A DNA stretch of 64,000 nt from Nereocystis luetkeana. Taxonomy: Eukaryota; Sar; Phaeophyceae; Laminariales; Laminariaceae. Below, in pieces: positions 41,156-52,437 of the stretch. Each line of letters opens with the position of its first letter. Within the stretch, counting starts at the first letter, position 1. Location of the stretch: assembly GCA_031213475.1 (NCBI GenBank), contig JARUPZ010000010.1, positions 8,138,898 through 8,202,897 on the forward strand, written 5' to 3'. Both the position numbers and the translations under genes were made by a program. Under the pieces are notes generated by a model. The model was given only the letters and a program-made list of their open reading frames with translations. It was not told where the DNA came from and did no database searches.

Positions 41156-41282
41156 GTACGTACGTACGTAAGTATGAACACGTTTGTCCCCAAAAACGCG
41201 TGGGTGAAAAACTTATCCCACACTAACTTGAAGTCTTTTGTCCCCAAAAACGGGGGCGAAAACAGATATCCCGCATTTTCTA

Positions 41283-41387
41283 TTACGGGGGACCATAGTT
41301 AATAGGACCTGTGGTATACACAAAAACCTATATATTTACCTATTTTTACTAACAATATTTGGTGTTATTTACTATGGTCCCCCGTAA
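41283..41387. mobile_element. MITE-A copy
   Basis: TTACGGGGGACCATAGTTAA to ACTATGGTCCCCCGTAA, TA both sides. Confidence 0.92.
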
Positions 41388-41692
41388 TAGTAATACTAGT
41401 TCGTCTCCCAAAAACGTGGGCGCAAAAATGATCCAACTCTAATTTCAACTATTTTTTCCCCAAAAACGTGGGTGAAAAAAAGGTATATAGCCCCCACTAA
41501 CCCCTACTGCTGTAGTAACAATAATTTTGCCCGAAAAAAATGTGGGTGCAAAAATAATCACGCACTAATTTCAAGTAGTTTGCCCCCGCAATTACGAGTA
41601 CGGGTAGCTATTATTAATAGTTGGGTGTGCCAACTACGGTAACTGCCGTTTTTTTCCAGCATCAACCAACAACAAAAAACACAAATGCGCTA

Positions 41693-41772
41693 TTACGGGT
41701 GTCCGTACAATAAGGTAAATATATGTTTTTTGTGTGTACCATAGGTCCTACATACTATAAGGTCCTCCGTAA
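41693..41772. mobile_element. MITE-A copy (deleted)
   Basis: TTACGGGTGTCCGTACAATA to AAGGTCCTCCGTAA; shorter interior. Confidence 0.7.
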
Positions 41773-41927
41773 TAGTTGGGTACAAAGCACAAAAGGCGCA
41801 GAAGTCCGCGATTTACCAGCCAACTATTAATAATAAGTGTAATACCTATTAATAGGCAACAATAGCTTAGTCGCCGACTTATAGTCAGTCAACTCACGGC
41901 TCCAAAGGGTTTACACGTTTCATAGCG

Positions 41928-42046
41928 GTACTGGGATAATAGTAAACAGGATCAAATATTTTTAGTAAAAGTAGGTAAATACACACCTGGTAGGTTATTG
42001 TGTACCTGGTATACCGTAGGTCCTATTTACTACAGGTCCCCCGTAA
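41928..42046. mobile_element. MITE-A copy carrying TACCTGGTA insertions
   Basis: ACTGGGATAATAGTAAAC to GGTCCCCCGTAA. Relative to other copies it has CCTGGTA added at two TA-like positions (41985-41993 and 42003-42011). Confidence 0.75.
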
Positions 42047-42049
42047 TAC

Positions 42050-42420
42050 ATGATTTTGATTTTATAAGCAGATACATTACGTTAGGCAGGCACTACTGTT
42101 GTACTAATATCCGTATCCCACGTAAAGTATTACCCGGTATGTAAGTAAAGACGCAGAAGATGAGTGATGAGCCCGTCCGTGTCGGAAAGCGACACGTCAA
42201 GAAGAAAAACGAGTACCTGGTACTAAATACCTGTCTTCATTATTTTACTGATGAATAACAATACACCTGTACCTGCGTCATATAATACAAGGAGGAAATA
42301 ATAAACGAAGAGTCAAATCACATCTGTTTCAGAACCTGCACCAACGTAATCTATTTGGCTTTAGTAGGGTTGCCTTTCACGATGGTATTAATAGAAAGAA
42401 AGTGCTCTTCCGAGCTACGT
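42050..42420. other. Unassigned sequence
   Basis: No gene recognised; one TACCTGGTA at 42214. Confidence 0.35.
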
Positions 42421-42424
42421 ACGT

Positions 42425-42425
<1 letters not shown>

Positions 42426-42482
<57 letters not shown>
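42426..42482. repeat. (CAG)n microsatellite
   Basis: Uninterrupted run of about 19 CAG. Confidence 0.95.
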
Positions 42483-42483
<1 letters not shown>

Positions 42484-42756
42484 GAATTCCGCCAGTTGCA
42501 ATTGTTGCAACACGGATGGCAGCGACGTTCGGCGGAATTATTGGGACCCTGGCGTTTATCTTACCCGGCGAAATTTTCAACTCATCACCAGCACTATACT
42601 GTGTTGTGAACACAGACCATGATAGGCTCCCCGGTTTTGGAGCGCCTTGCAGCTTGTACCGAGGCCTGAATAATAAACAAGCGCCCGCAGGTTGGCACCA
42701 TCTGTGATAATCAACATAGAGTTTTCAATGGAGGCGGGACATGCCGATTTCACCTC

Positions 42757-42850
42757 TTAAACCCTTTTATGAATAGGACTCCACTGCAGCGGTTCCGTTT
42801 TGGGCACAAACTACTCGGGATTAGAGTGGTTCGTCCCCAAAACCAGTCCT
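42757..42850. mobile_element. MITE-B copy (degenerate)
   Basis: TTAA-ACCCTTTTATGAAT start; CCGTTTTGGGCACAAACTAC and GTTCGTCCCCAAAACC inside. Confidence 0.55.
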
Positions 42851-43071
42851 TTCAAGCAAAACAAAAATCGCGTATCTGAACTGTTACTCCTTGTATTGCT
42901 GCAAAACAAATCCGGCATCACACGTATATATGATTCGAAAGTACTCCGACCCAATAACGCTCTTGCAGGTATAGCTCCCTATTAACACAGCACTATTGTT
43001 GTACACATACATCTGTTCTGGTATATATAAATCCAATCAATAGTTTCCCTAAAACGAGAGTGCACTCCTAA

Positions 43072-43172
43072 AGAGGTTTTAGAACTGAAGTCCCGTTGTG
43101 GGGACAAATCACTTGGAGCTAGTTTTGAAATTAGGCTCCTGGATACTGCGGTACTAAAACGGTCAAGTCCCC
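43072..43172. mobile_element. MITE-B copy (degenerate)
   Basis: GGTTTTAGAACTGAAGTCCC, GGGGACAAATCACTTGGAGC and ACTGCGGTACTAAAACGG. Confidence 0.55.
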
Positions 43173-43204
43173 AATGAATAATCGTATCTCGGCCTCTCTA
43201 TTAA

Positions 43205-43292
43205 CCCTTTTAGAACTGCAGCCCCATTTCGGGGACAAACCACTTGGAATTTGACTGGTTTGTCTCCAAATCGGACTGCAGTACTAAAGGAG
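43205..43292. mobile_element. MITE-B copy with TTAA on both sides
   Basis: TTAA-CCCTTTTAGAACTGCAG to GCAGTACTAAAGGAG-TTAA. The TTAA duplication and CCC terminus are those of piggyBac-type elements. Confidence 0.85.
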
Positions 43293-43299
43293 TTAAGAG

Positions 43300-44140
43300 G
43301 TGTACCCTCTGCTGTACATTCGTACAGTTGGACTCACTATTGTTTCCGTCTGTTCAGCTATCACACCGTACACTGGTACCCCATCGTACATGTGATACCT
43401 GGTATACTGTACCGGTAATTGATGTCATTATTCGTAAACTCTGCCCTTCCAGTACGTACGTACTACAAATCATACAACACACGTGCATCTGTGCAGGAAA
43501 AAGCGATGAGCTCATCGTTGTGTGGCATTAATTTGCTTGCCCTCTTGCCACACAACCACCCGGGCGCTTTTAGTTTCAACCTTCTTTACCCGGCACCATC
43601 ATACCACCCGTCACTTCCGAACTCTCCATCTCCAGCCCAAGCCGCAGGAGCTCACACACTCGGCGATCTTCTCGATCGGGTCGTGATCACATCATCATCA
43701 CACACAGCAGTCAGGTACTACGGGTGCCTACGTCCCCTACCTTTTCCGTTCCCGGCAGTTGAGCAATTGCACCTCAGTTTTCAGTTGTAACCACGCAATC
43801 GTAGGCCAGAGGGTAGGTTCGGCATCAATTCCCAAGACTGTTGCGTGCCGCTGTATTTACTGGTAGTCTTAGCTGTGCGGCAGTGCGTCGACTGCTGTCA
43901 TCGTTTTTGTTCTGCTCACCATGTACGCATTTCACTACGAGCAATAAGAGTGTGCTCTAAATGTACTGCACAGGGACTGACGGGACCGCCATACATGGGT
44001 CCACAGACGGGAGACGCTCCTCACAACCGACTCTACTGTAGCTCTTACACTGCTATATTACACCTGACACTACTGCTGTAGTTGTATACCATATATACCT
44101 GGTATATGACATGGTAAAGCAGTTTTCACACTACTCGCCA
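43300..44140. other. Unassigned sequence
   Basis: No gene recognised. TACCTGGTA at 43396 and 44096. Confidence 0.35.
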
Positions 44141-44144
44141 ATAT

Positions 44145-44240
44145 CCCTTCTAGTACTGCAGTCCCGACTAAAGGACAAACCACTCAATTTCCAAGCAGCT
44201 TGTCCCAAAAACGGCACCGCTGCAATCAGTCCTAAAAGGG
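44145..44240. mobile_element. MITE-B copy
   Basis: CCCTTCTAGTACTGCAGTCC to CAGTCCTAAAAGGG. Confidence 0.65.
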
Positions 44241-44697
44241 TCAAGGTGGATGTACTGTGGATGCTGATAGAGCATCATTTTGTCTACACCAGGTACCGCT
44301 CTGGTCGGAAAGAAAAGGATATTTTATACATTAATACCAAGATAAAGCGGTCCTTATATTTCTGCACAGAGCGGTCGTCGATATACCGTACGTGGTACAG
44401 GCGATTAATACCAGGTATATAGGCTTGTATATTGGAATAGCGGAAAGGCAGGAATAAATGCGACTCAAATACTACGATATCACACCGGGTATATACCAGC
44501 GCCCGCGTACTGTACGTCTTGTACCAGGTACATACTGCTGTACCTGCTACCATACACAACCCTGGGCGGAAATGTAATGACCGTCAGGGTATAAATAGGA
44601 ATACCGAACGGTCCTTACATTTCAGTCCAGAATGGAAACAAACGCGCAAAATAACACCCCCCCCGCGACGTGATTTTCGGAGTCGATTGTCTCCAAA

Positions 44698-44915
44698 ACA
44701 AGGGGGTGTATTCAATGATCCATCCAATGGCCGTAGTCGTACGACCATAGGCCCTCGCATCCCTGCAATGCCGGGACGGAGCGTGTCGGGTTTTTACCGA
44801 CCAGGCACGCATTGGTTGCACCAAGCAAGACACGCCGTGAGGGGTTGGAGCAAGTAGCATGAAGGGTGAGCTGCATCCTACTAAGAACCGCTTGTGACCC
44901 GGGCTTTCTTACGTA
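44698..44915 (-). mobile_element. Element S, 3' fragment
   Basis: On minus: GAAGGATGCAGCTCACCC-like block, CTTGGTGCAACCAATGCG, CTACGGCCATTGGATG, then CCCCC. Confidence 0.65.
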
Positions 44916-44954
44916 TGGATGACAGTATCGAAATGATCAAAACAGGGAGCGGGG

Positions 44955-45472
44955 GGTGTACTCGATATCATGCATGGCCGTAGTCGTACGACCATAGACC
45001 CTCGCGTCCTTACAGTGCCGGGACGGAGCACGTCGGGTTTTCACCAACCAGGCAGACACTTGCTTACACCAAGCGCAGCGTCGCGAGGTGTTCGGCAAGC
45101 CACATGAAGGGTGAGCTGCATCCTCTTGAAAACCGGTTGTGAGGCGGGCTTGCGTGTGGATGACAGCGTCAATTGAGTCAATGTATTCCCCGGCGTGACC
45201 ACTTCCAGAGACAGCAATGGGAGTGCTATGTAACTGCCTCGTGGGTGCCTGACCATAAACACTACGTGGTGCGATATTTCCCCTCGTGCGGAGTAAAGGT
45301 TCTCCACCCCGAAAAAATGATCTACCACAACTCGATCGCCAGCTGTGACTCACCGCCAAAAAAAAAATAAAAAAAATAAGAAAACAGAAAAACGGTACGT
45401 ACCCTGGTTGTCTAGCTCGCGTAGTGAGCGGCATGTTTGGCAGTGCCGTTGCCAACCGACGCCAACCCAACC
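44955..45472 (-). mobile_element. Element S, full-length copy
   Basis: From GGTTGGGTTGGCGTCGGTTG (45470) to CATGATATCGAGTACACCCC (44955). Confidence 0.8.
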
Positions 45473-45509
45473 AATACACAGGTAGGGGGGGAGTGTGGCA
45501 CAAAATAAA

Positions 45510-45645
45510 AAAGGGTGCGTTTCGAAAGATCTCGTCCAGACATGTTCCTCTGTCCATGGACGCGCCGCCTGGCGTTCGCACGCAGCACCTTGTCGAGTAA
45601 ATCGGGTTGGCCATTCGCAGGAGGAGAGTGTGTTTTCACATCAAA
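45510..45645. repeat. Family R fragment
   Basis: GATCTCGTCCAGACATGTTCC, CGCCTGGCGTTCGCACG and GGAGAGTGTGTTTTCACATC. Confidence 0.45.
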
Positions 45646-45933
45646 CGTGTTTTACGGCGGTACGAAATGCCGCTGCTGTGCATACACGCATACCGCGGCA
45701 GGGAGTCGTCAAGACGACAGACAGAAACTACTGAGAGTTCCGTACGGTACGAGCAGTAATAACAGGCAACATTTTCAATCTGTCCGAAAAGTCGAAAGGT
45801 TGGCTTCGCTCCATGTCACCTCTTTTCAAATTCCATCAGATACGTAGATCAATCAAAATAAGATGGGTCAGATACAGTAGATGCGTCAGACGGAAAAACA
45901 CGAAAAAAAAAAAAAAAAAAACTACTGGTACGG

Positions 45934-46272
45934 TTGTGCCATGTAAAGCATGAGACCATCGTTTTACATATTATACCTGCGAGTAAGAACAACGTTGAAG
46001 CTTTCGCAACAACATCGCCAGACAGCAGGTTTACGCGACAGTCAGTAGCTTTAGTGCATGACTGGTCGAACATTCCAGAGGTAGTCACAGAGGTCCAGCT
46101 GTCCCGCACAGCTACCAGGCATGGGCGATTACTCTATTATACTGCTGCTGTCATAGCCCACGGGCTTCAGTACTATTTTGGGCATGGCGCACAACTACTG
46201 CTGTCAGGTACTGAGGCGTTATTCAATACCTGGAAGTATTTCCGCGATGAAAAGGCAAGGGACGAACCGTAG
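45934..46272 (+). CDS. Uncertain 112-codon ORF
   Basis: Open from ATG 45934 to TAG at 46270, reading ..SKNNVEAFATTSPDSRF.., ..VHDWSNIPEVVTEVQLSRTA.., ..ALFNTWKYFRDEKARDEP. No domain was recognised and there is no splice or regulatory support; it runs into an element-S fragment at its end. It may be chance. Confidence 0.15.
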   Translation: MCHVKHETIVLHIIPASKNNVEAFATTSPDSRFTRQSVALVHDWSNIPEVVTEVQLSRTATRHGRLLYYTAAVIAHGLQYYFGHGAQLLLSGTEALFNTWKYFRDEKARDEP

Positions 46273-46279
46273 TGGTGGT

Positions 46280-46530
46280 GGTAGGGGGGGTGTATTCACT
46301 ATCATGCATGGCCGTAGTCCTATGACCATAGACCCCCGCACCCCTACAATGTCGGGGCGGAGCACGTCGGGTTTTCACCGACCAGGCAGACATCGCTTGC
46401 CCCGAAAGCGCGAAGCGCCGCGAGGTATTCAGAGAGTCGCATGAAGGGTGAGCTGCATTCTCTTGAAAACCGCTGGCGAGGCGGACTTTCTTGCAAATGG
46501 ATGACAGCGTCGAAGGGATTGATTTATTTT
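46280..46530 (-). mobile_element. Element S, 3' half
   Basis: On minus: GATGACAGC-free head lost; GCAGCTCACCCTTCATGCGA, CGGTGAAAACCCGACGTGC, CTACGGCCATGCATGATAG, then CCCCCC. Confidence 0.7.
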
Positions 46531-46884
46531 CCGGTGTGGGGAAGGAGAGTCCGCTGTGTGACTCCCGCATCTGAGTCATGACTATTTATAGGAGGGCGAA
46601 TAATTAAATGGGATGGAATATAAAAATGGGATGGGAAATAAAAAAAAAGCAGTTACCAGAACACCGGGTCGAGCATCCATCGAGTGCAACTCTGAGGCAT
46701 GACACTGGAATCAAAACGTGGCAAGGTACTGGGAACGCTGCTGTTGTTTGTTGAGGCGGTCTGTGTATATACAACTGTTGAACTCCAAAATACACCCGTA
46801 CAGCAACCAATACAAAATTGTCAACATTTGACAGCCAGTTAGTTGTACATACCAGGTATAGATTACGACCTGGTACCGGTACTT

Positions 46885-46968
46885 CCCTTTTAGGGCCGCA
46901 TTCCCGTTTTGGGGACAAACTGCTTAGAATTTGAGTGGTTTGTGCCCAAAGGGGACAGCAGTTATAAC
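46885..46968. mobile_element. MITE-B copy (degenerate)
   Basis: CCCTTTTAGGGCCGCATTCC, GTTTTGGGGACAAACTGCTT, GTGGTTTGTGCCCAAAGGGG. Confidence 0.65.
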
Positions 46969-47014
46969 ATACTACCAGTACATGAGCTCCCTACTGCTGT
47001 ATACCAGGTATACT

Positions 47015-47260
47015 TCGTATAACCCTATCACCCAGGCGTGATAAGACAGCACACACCCTGAAAAGAATTTCCGAGACCGGTCTTGTCCAAATCTAGGCGG
47101 GCATACACGGCAAAGACCGTGGCTTTGGAAATATCTCGTGGAGATCTTTTCCATACAGCGAACGCATCGGTCGGCGTATTCAGTACGCCCTCTCCATTGT
47201 GGAGGAAATCAGCTCGGAAGTTTCCGAGGGAGTGTGATATCTTATCACACGTTTGATACG
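47015..47260. mobile_element. Family R, most complete copy (terminal inverted repeats)
   Basis: GGCGTGATAAGACAGCACAC at the left and GAGTGTGATATCTTATCACA at the right are inverted to each other over about 25 bp with a few mismatches. Non-coding. Confidence 0.6.
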
Positions 47261-47264
47261 GTAT

Positions 47265-48510
47265 TCCTAGTAGTTAGTGTGGGATATTATCACCCGTGTG
47301 ATAGTGATATACGGTAGGTACACGAGGTCTAGACATCAATACTAAGAGTGTCACCGCAGTAGTGCGCAATGCCAGTATGTTAGCAATGCTGTCAAAAGCA
47401 GTAGCGCAGTGCTGTGGGCGTTGCATATTACTGTCGTGAGGTACTGGGGCGTTTCTCAGTAATGAAGGCCTAACGTATTCCGGGTGTGTGCTCTGAGATA
47501 CTGGTACCGGCACATCGGTACTGGCATGATGCTGGAAACACTGACGAGATACTGGGAGTACTGGTAGAATACCCTTTGGTACTTGATATGACGATATTTG
47601 GAGTGTTCGGCGGACGGGAGGGGCATCTGCACCTGTCCGGCCAAACATGTGTAAAAGGTGCACGTGCATGTCGCCTTTCTTTCACAGCAAGAGGAACGAC
47701 ACCACGCTACGACTATGTACACACGAGTAACGGTTCAAGTTTGGGGTTTGCTGATTGCTGCTATATCTCCGTTGCATCGACCTCCACATTTCGCAGCGTT
47801 TCGTTGGTTGGCGGTGTACTGAATCTACTATAAGCTGGGGCAGCGAAGGTGTTGCCAGAGCGGTAGATTGGCCATGTCCCGCTCAATATTACATGTTGGC
47901 GTGTGAATTTTTTACACGGTCTTAATCATGCACCAGCCAACAAACGGAAAGCCTGCGTTTTCTTCTTCTTTTTCTTTCTTGTTTGGAGAGATACTTCGAC
48001 TGACACAACTTCCGAGATAATGCAAAAGCGGCCAGAACACGTCAGAAAAGATAGAGAAATAAAGGCAGGCTTTCTGTTCGTTTGCGCACGTAGTTCAAAT
48101 GCGAGGTTAAAATTTCACATACCTTGTAGAAATTCGCAAAACTGAGGGGGGTATCGCAGAAAAAACTACAGTAGTTGTCGTATTAGTTGTCGTATGTACG
48201 AATGGAAATCGTGTTTTGGAAACTTTTCTTGATGGGTGGCGAATTGGGCAATGAAACAAATATCGGTATTCTCGTTGGGTCATCAGCTACGTCTCCACCA
48301 AAAATCGCCGTGATCGAAAACGGCGATTTTACTACGACGTTAGGCCAATTCTTATGCAGTCGGAAACGTGGATAGAAAAAGCCGGTTTCCGATCGGCTAT
48401 TTTTCCGACCGGACGGTGAATCGCTGCCCTTCCGATCGTCCGTCGGATCGAAAACGCTCGTATACAGTTTGGTGCATCTTCCGGAGACATTTGATGTAAG
48501 GGAGTGACTT
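47265..48510. other. Unassigned sequence
   Basis: No gene recognised. The 115-codon frame at 47486-47833 has no motif and an equally long antisense frame. Confidence 0.35.
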
Positions 48511-48513
48511 TCA

Positions 48514-48646
48514 GTAGATTGGCTGTGAATAGCTCTAAGAAAAAAGGGTAGGGAAAGCGGAAGTCGGTTCGAAACTGCTTCGCCGTTTTGTTCGTGGGGT
48601 CAGAGAGGTCTTCATCCTCCAGCAGCACCTGCGCCCAACCACACAT
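48514..48646 (-). pseudogene. PIF/Harbinger (HARBI1-like) transposase N-terminal fragment
   Basis: Minus-strand reading LLEDEDLSDPTNKTAKQFRT, DFRFPYPFFLELFTA resembles the conserved segment of HARBI1-like nucleases before the DDE domain (..AKxFRxxFRVPYPFFLxLV). The upstream frame is shifted and no DDE core follows, so it is a remnant. It could be the autonomous relative of H1/H2, but that is inference. Confidence 0.5.
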
Positions 48647-48649
48647 GCA

Positions 48650-49190
48650 TGCTCATGTCTCGCTTCTTCCTCGAGGAGCGTGTGAGCCTCACACGGGGGG
48701 AGTTTTTCCTCCATCTCGTCCTCGAGGCCATCGCGGCGCCGGATCTTCGAGAGTCGCCAAACCTACCGCCAGCGCAGCAGTTGGCAAGAGGCCATCGATA
48801 CCGCGCACTGCGGCCATCGGGTGCTGTCACGTGCTGCTGACGGGCGAAGATAACGATGTATCACTCTGACTCGCGGCGAGCAGCAGCAGAAGTGACAGCA
48901 GCCAAGCCGGCGTCGCCGATTTATGGTGCGGGGTGGTGTCGCATATCGTGTGGTTGTGTGGGTGCGTGATACCCGCACGAGTATGCGGCGAGACTTTCAA
49001 ACATTTCCGAAGCATAAATCCGACTGGCGTGTTGGATCGAAAATCTCAGTTCTCTCGACTGTCTGGTCCAGTTGGAAATAATAACCGAAAAATCTTGCAG
49101 TGATAACGCGTGTTTTCAACTGCAGAAGAACGCCAACTTTTGTCTCCGATCAGAAACCGTTTTTTCAATGGACTGCATAAGATCTGTCCT
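48650..49190. other. Unassigned GC-rich sequence
   Basis: Possibly upstream transposase sequence out of frame (48650-48850); nothing firm. Confidence 0.3.
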
Positions 49191-49195
49191 TTAAG

Positions 49196-49307
49196 ACCTA
49201 TGCCAATGGGAAAGCGAAGTATCAATAAAAATATTGAATCTTGAAGATACCGTCCAAACATTTTTAGAACACGCTTCCTCTGGGCACGTTTAGAAAAAAA
49301 AAGTTCC
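49196..49307 (-). mobile_element. Element U, end fragment
   Basis: AGACCTATGCCAATGGGAAA and ACACGCTTCCTCTGGGCACG: the right end of element U, inverted and truncated. Confidence 0.6.
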
Positions 49308-50132
49308 TAAGACCTATGCCAATGGAAACGCGAAGTTGAAAAGTTTTTTTTCAAATATATGGCTTTAAAAAAACAGCCGAAAATTCTCTCGTACCGCCGC
49401 TGTGGGGAAAAAAGAGAAAATTGTTTGATTTTTGATTTTTTTTCCCCCAACGGCTGCAAGCGGCGCAATTTGTGTTTTTCTGGTCGCAAATTGTCAACAC
49501 GGTGATCGAAACCAGCTCGTGCGACGATCGACGCTCGATCTCGACATAGACTCAGCCCACGGCCAACCCACTCGGTATCTGGCAAGCCCAACGAGTGTAG
49601 ATGACGGCCTCGAAGATATCAGGCGGATCCATGGTCTAGGGGGCGAGAGCTTGCCGGCGGCGTCGTACGGTATCCTCCCAAACCTGAAAAAAGTCTATTT
49701 TTTGCCATTCGAGACGGATGGAGAAGTTTCGTCTTCTGTTTTGTGCAAACCAGCGGCCAAATGTTTTTTTATCACACGCCTGGTCAGCTCCCGCCACATG
49801 ACACCGGCCATGGTGTGAAGACGGTGACCCTAGGGTGGGTCGGAGCCCCTAACGAGCGCACTCCGTTCAGAATTCATGACGCAATCGTTGGTTTTGTTGA
49901 TCGATGTCTGTCGAGGACTCGGAATCTCGCCGCTTCGAACCAAAGATCGGCCTGAGTTTTTCTCAAGCCGATGTTGGCCCAACATCGGCCCCAGATTTGC
50001 TTTTTTTGGGCTTTTCCAAAAGTTAGGAACTTTTTTTTTTTTAGGTGGCCCATAGGAAGCGTGTTCTGAATTTTTTTGGCGGGTATCTTTGAAATTCAAA
50101 CTTTTTATTGCAACTTCGCTGTACCATTGGCA
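49308..50132 (+). mobile_element. Element U, full copy
   Basis: AGACCTATGCCAATGGAAAC at the left and TACCATTGGCATAGGTCT at the right form terminal inverted repeats of about 27 bp. The interior carries conserved frames (..LPAASYGILPNLKK.. and ..GWVGAPNERTPFRIHDAIVG..) that a shift separates; there is no known domain. Confidence 0.75.
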
Positions 50133-50972
50133 TAGGTCTTAGACCTATGCCAATGGAAACGCGAAGTTGAAAAGTTTTTTTTCAAATATATGGCTTTAAA
50201 AAAACAGCCGAAAATTCTCTCGTACCGCCGCTGTGGGGAAAAAAGAGAAAATTGTTTGATTTTTGATTTTTTTTCCCCCAACGGCTGCAAGCGGCGCAAT
50301 TTGTTTTTTCCTGGTCGCAAGTTGTCAACACGGTGATCGAAACCAGCTCGTGCGACGATCGACCCTCGATATCGACATAGACTCAGCCCACGGCCAACCC
50401 GCTCGGTATCTGGCAAGCCCAACGAGTATAGATGACGGCCTCGAAGATATCAGGCGGATCCATGGTCTAGGGGGCGAGAGCTTGCCGGCGGCGTCGTACG
50501 GTATCCTCCCAAACCTGAAAAAAAGACTATTTTTTGCCATTCGAGACGGATGGAGAAGTTTTGTCTTCTGTTTTGTGCAAACCAGCGGCCAAATGTTTTT
50601 TTATCACACGCCTGGTCAGCTCCCGCCACATGACACCGGCCATGGTGTGAAGACGATGACCCTAGGGTGGGTCGGAGCCCCTAACGAGCGCACTCCGTTC
50701 AGAATTCATGACGCAATCGTTGGTTTTGTTGATCGATGTCTGTCGAGGACTCGGAATCTCGCCGCTTCGAACCAAAGATCGGCCTGAGTTTTTCTCAAGC
50801 CGATGTTGGCCCAACATCGGCCCCAGATTTGCTTTTTTCGGGCTTTTCCAAAAGTTAGGAACTTTTTTTTTTTTTAGGTGGCCCATAGGAAGCGTGTTCT
50901 GAATTTTTTTGGCGGGTATCTTTGAAATTCAAACTTTTTATTGCAACTTCGCTGTACCATTGGCATAGGTCT
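50133..50972 (+). mobile_element. Element U, full copy (tandem)
   Basis: Directly follows the previous copy, sharing the AGGTCTTAGACCTATG junction, and is nearly identical. Confidence 0.78.
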
Positions 50973-50974
50973 TA

Positions 50975-51693
50975 CTATGGGCCACGTAAAAAAAAAAGCA
51001 AATCTGGGGCCGATGTTGGGCCAACATCGGCTTGAGAAAAACTCAGGCCGATCTATGGTTCGAAGCGGCGAGATTCCAAGTCCTCGACAGACATCGATCA
51101 ACAAAACCAACGATTGCGTCATGAATTCTGAACGGAGTGCGCTCGTTAGGGGCTCCGACCCACCCTAGAGTCACCGTCTTCACACCATGGCCGGTGTCAT
51201 GTGGCGGGAGCTGACCAGGCGTGTGATAAAAAAACATTTGGCCGCTGGTTTGCACAAAACAGAACAAAAAACTTCTCCATCCGTCTCGCATGGCAAAAAA
51301 TAGACTTTTTTTCAGGTTTGGGAGGATACCGTAGGACGCCGCCGGCAAGCTCTCGCCCCCTAGACCATGGATCCACCTGATATCTTCGAGGCCATCATCT
51401 TATGTTCGTTGGCCTTGCCAGATACCGAGCGGGTTGGCCGTGGGCTGGGTCTATGTCGAGATCGAGCGTCGATCGTCACAAGAGCTGGTTTTTTATCACC
51501 GTGTTGACAATCTGCAACCAGAAAAAACAAATTGCGCCGCCTGCAGCCGTTGGGGGGAAAAAAATAAAAAATAAAACATTTTTCTCTTTTTTTCCCACAG
51601 CGGCGGTACAAGAATTTTTTCAGCTGTTTTTTCAAAGCAATATATGTGAAAAAGAAAAACATTTGAACTTCGCGTTTCCATTGGCATAGGTCT
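50975..51693 (-). mobile_element. Element U, inverted copy
   Basis: Reverse orientation, from ATTGGCATAGGTCTCAG at 51693 down to about 50975, lacking about 100 bp of the right end. Its minus frame 51348-51043 is open for 101 codons where other copies need a shift. Confidence 0.75.
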
Positions 51694-51699
51694 CAGTGT

Positions 51700-52430
51700 T
51701 GAAAAAAATGTGCGCTTTGAGTCTTCGCCGATATTCGTCGAGATCGAGTCGAATTCTAAAATTGTCATTTTTTTATACCAGGTATACTGTGTTTTTTGCG
51801 GCACACGCAGTGATGTGTCAGGGTTAGCGCCTCCAAATTTCAAGCCCTACTCCCAGTGGTTCACGAGACACATACGACCTGCGGATACTTCAAGCCGTTT
51901 TTCTGCTGGCTCAGCTCGTATAAATTGAAACCTTTACTTTGTTTTCTTTCGTCAGTTTTTCTTTTCTTCATCATCTCACTCTTAAAAACCCTACCAGGTA
52001 TATGGGTTTTGCATTGTACATTTACATACACATGAAACTTACATCTGACCCAAGCATCACCAAGTATTCCCCCCCCCAATACTGGGAGTGCGGGCCTGAA
52101 AGGAAACCTGCCCCCCCACTTTCAGCCAGCAAGCAAAGGTACCGACCGCTTGACGCCATTCTTGCCCCAAGCCGTCAAGGACCTTGACGCACCAAAACTA
52201 CTGTAGACTGTCAACCTCCCGGCTACGGATAGGACGGAGAGGTGACTGATTATAGGTCGCCGACGACAAGGTAGTTTCTAGTCGGCTAGGCCCTACGGCT
52301 ATTATAATTACCAGCGGATATAACGGCTAATTACGAGCGGATATTTGCGGAGTTCTGCATATTCGTGTTCGACTTGGGGGCGTTTGGTGCTCCGATTGTG
52401 TTTTTCTTCAACGAAGGCTAAATCAGTTAC
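51700..52430. other. Unassigned sequence
   Basis: No gene recognised; TACCAGGTA at 51776 and 52002. Confidence 0.35.
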
Positions 52431-52437
52431 AACTGTA

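Larger units (their letters stand above)
39830..41620. repeat. Interrupted minisatellite of about 50 bp (GTCCCCAAAAACGTGGG)
   Basis: Units AGTTTGTCCCCAAAAACG, TGGGTGCAAAAATGATCC, CACACTAACTCCAAGT recur at 40215-40400, 40550-40745, 41170-41275 and 41395-41585. The array is interrupted by two MITE-A copies and SINE2. Confidence 0.75.

Noticed and set aside
43600..43700. Possible minus exon (..DPIEKIAE..)
   Set aside because: Only about ten residues look coding and splice sites are not convincing.
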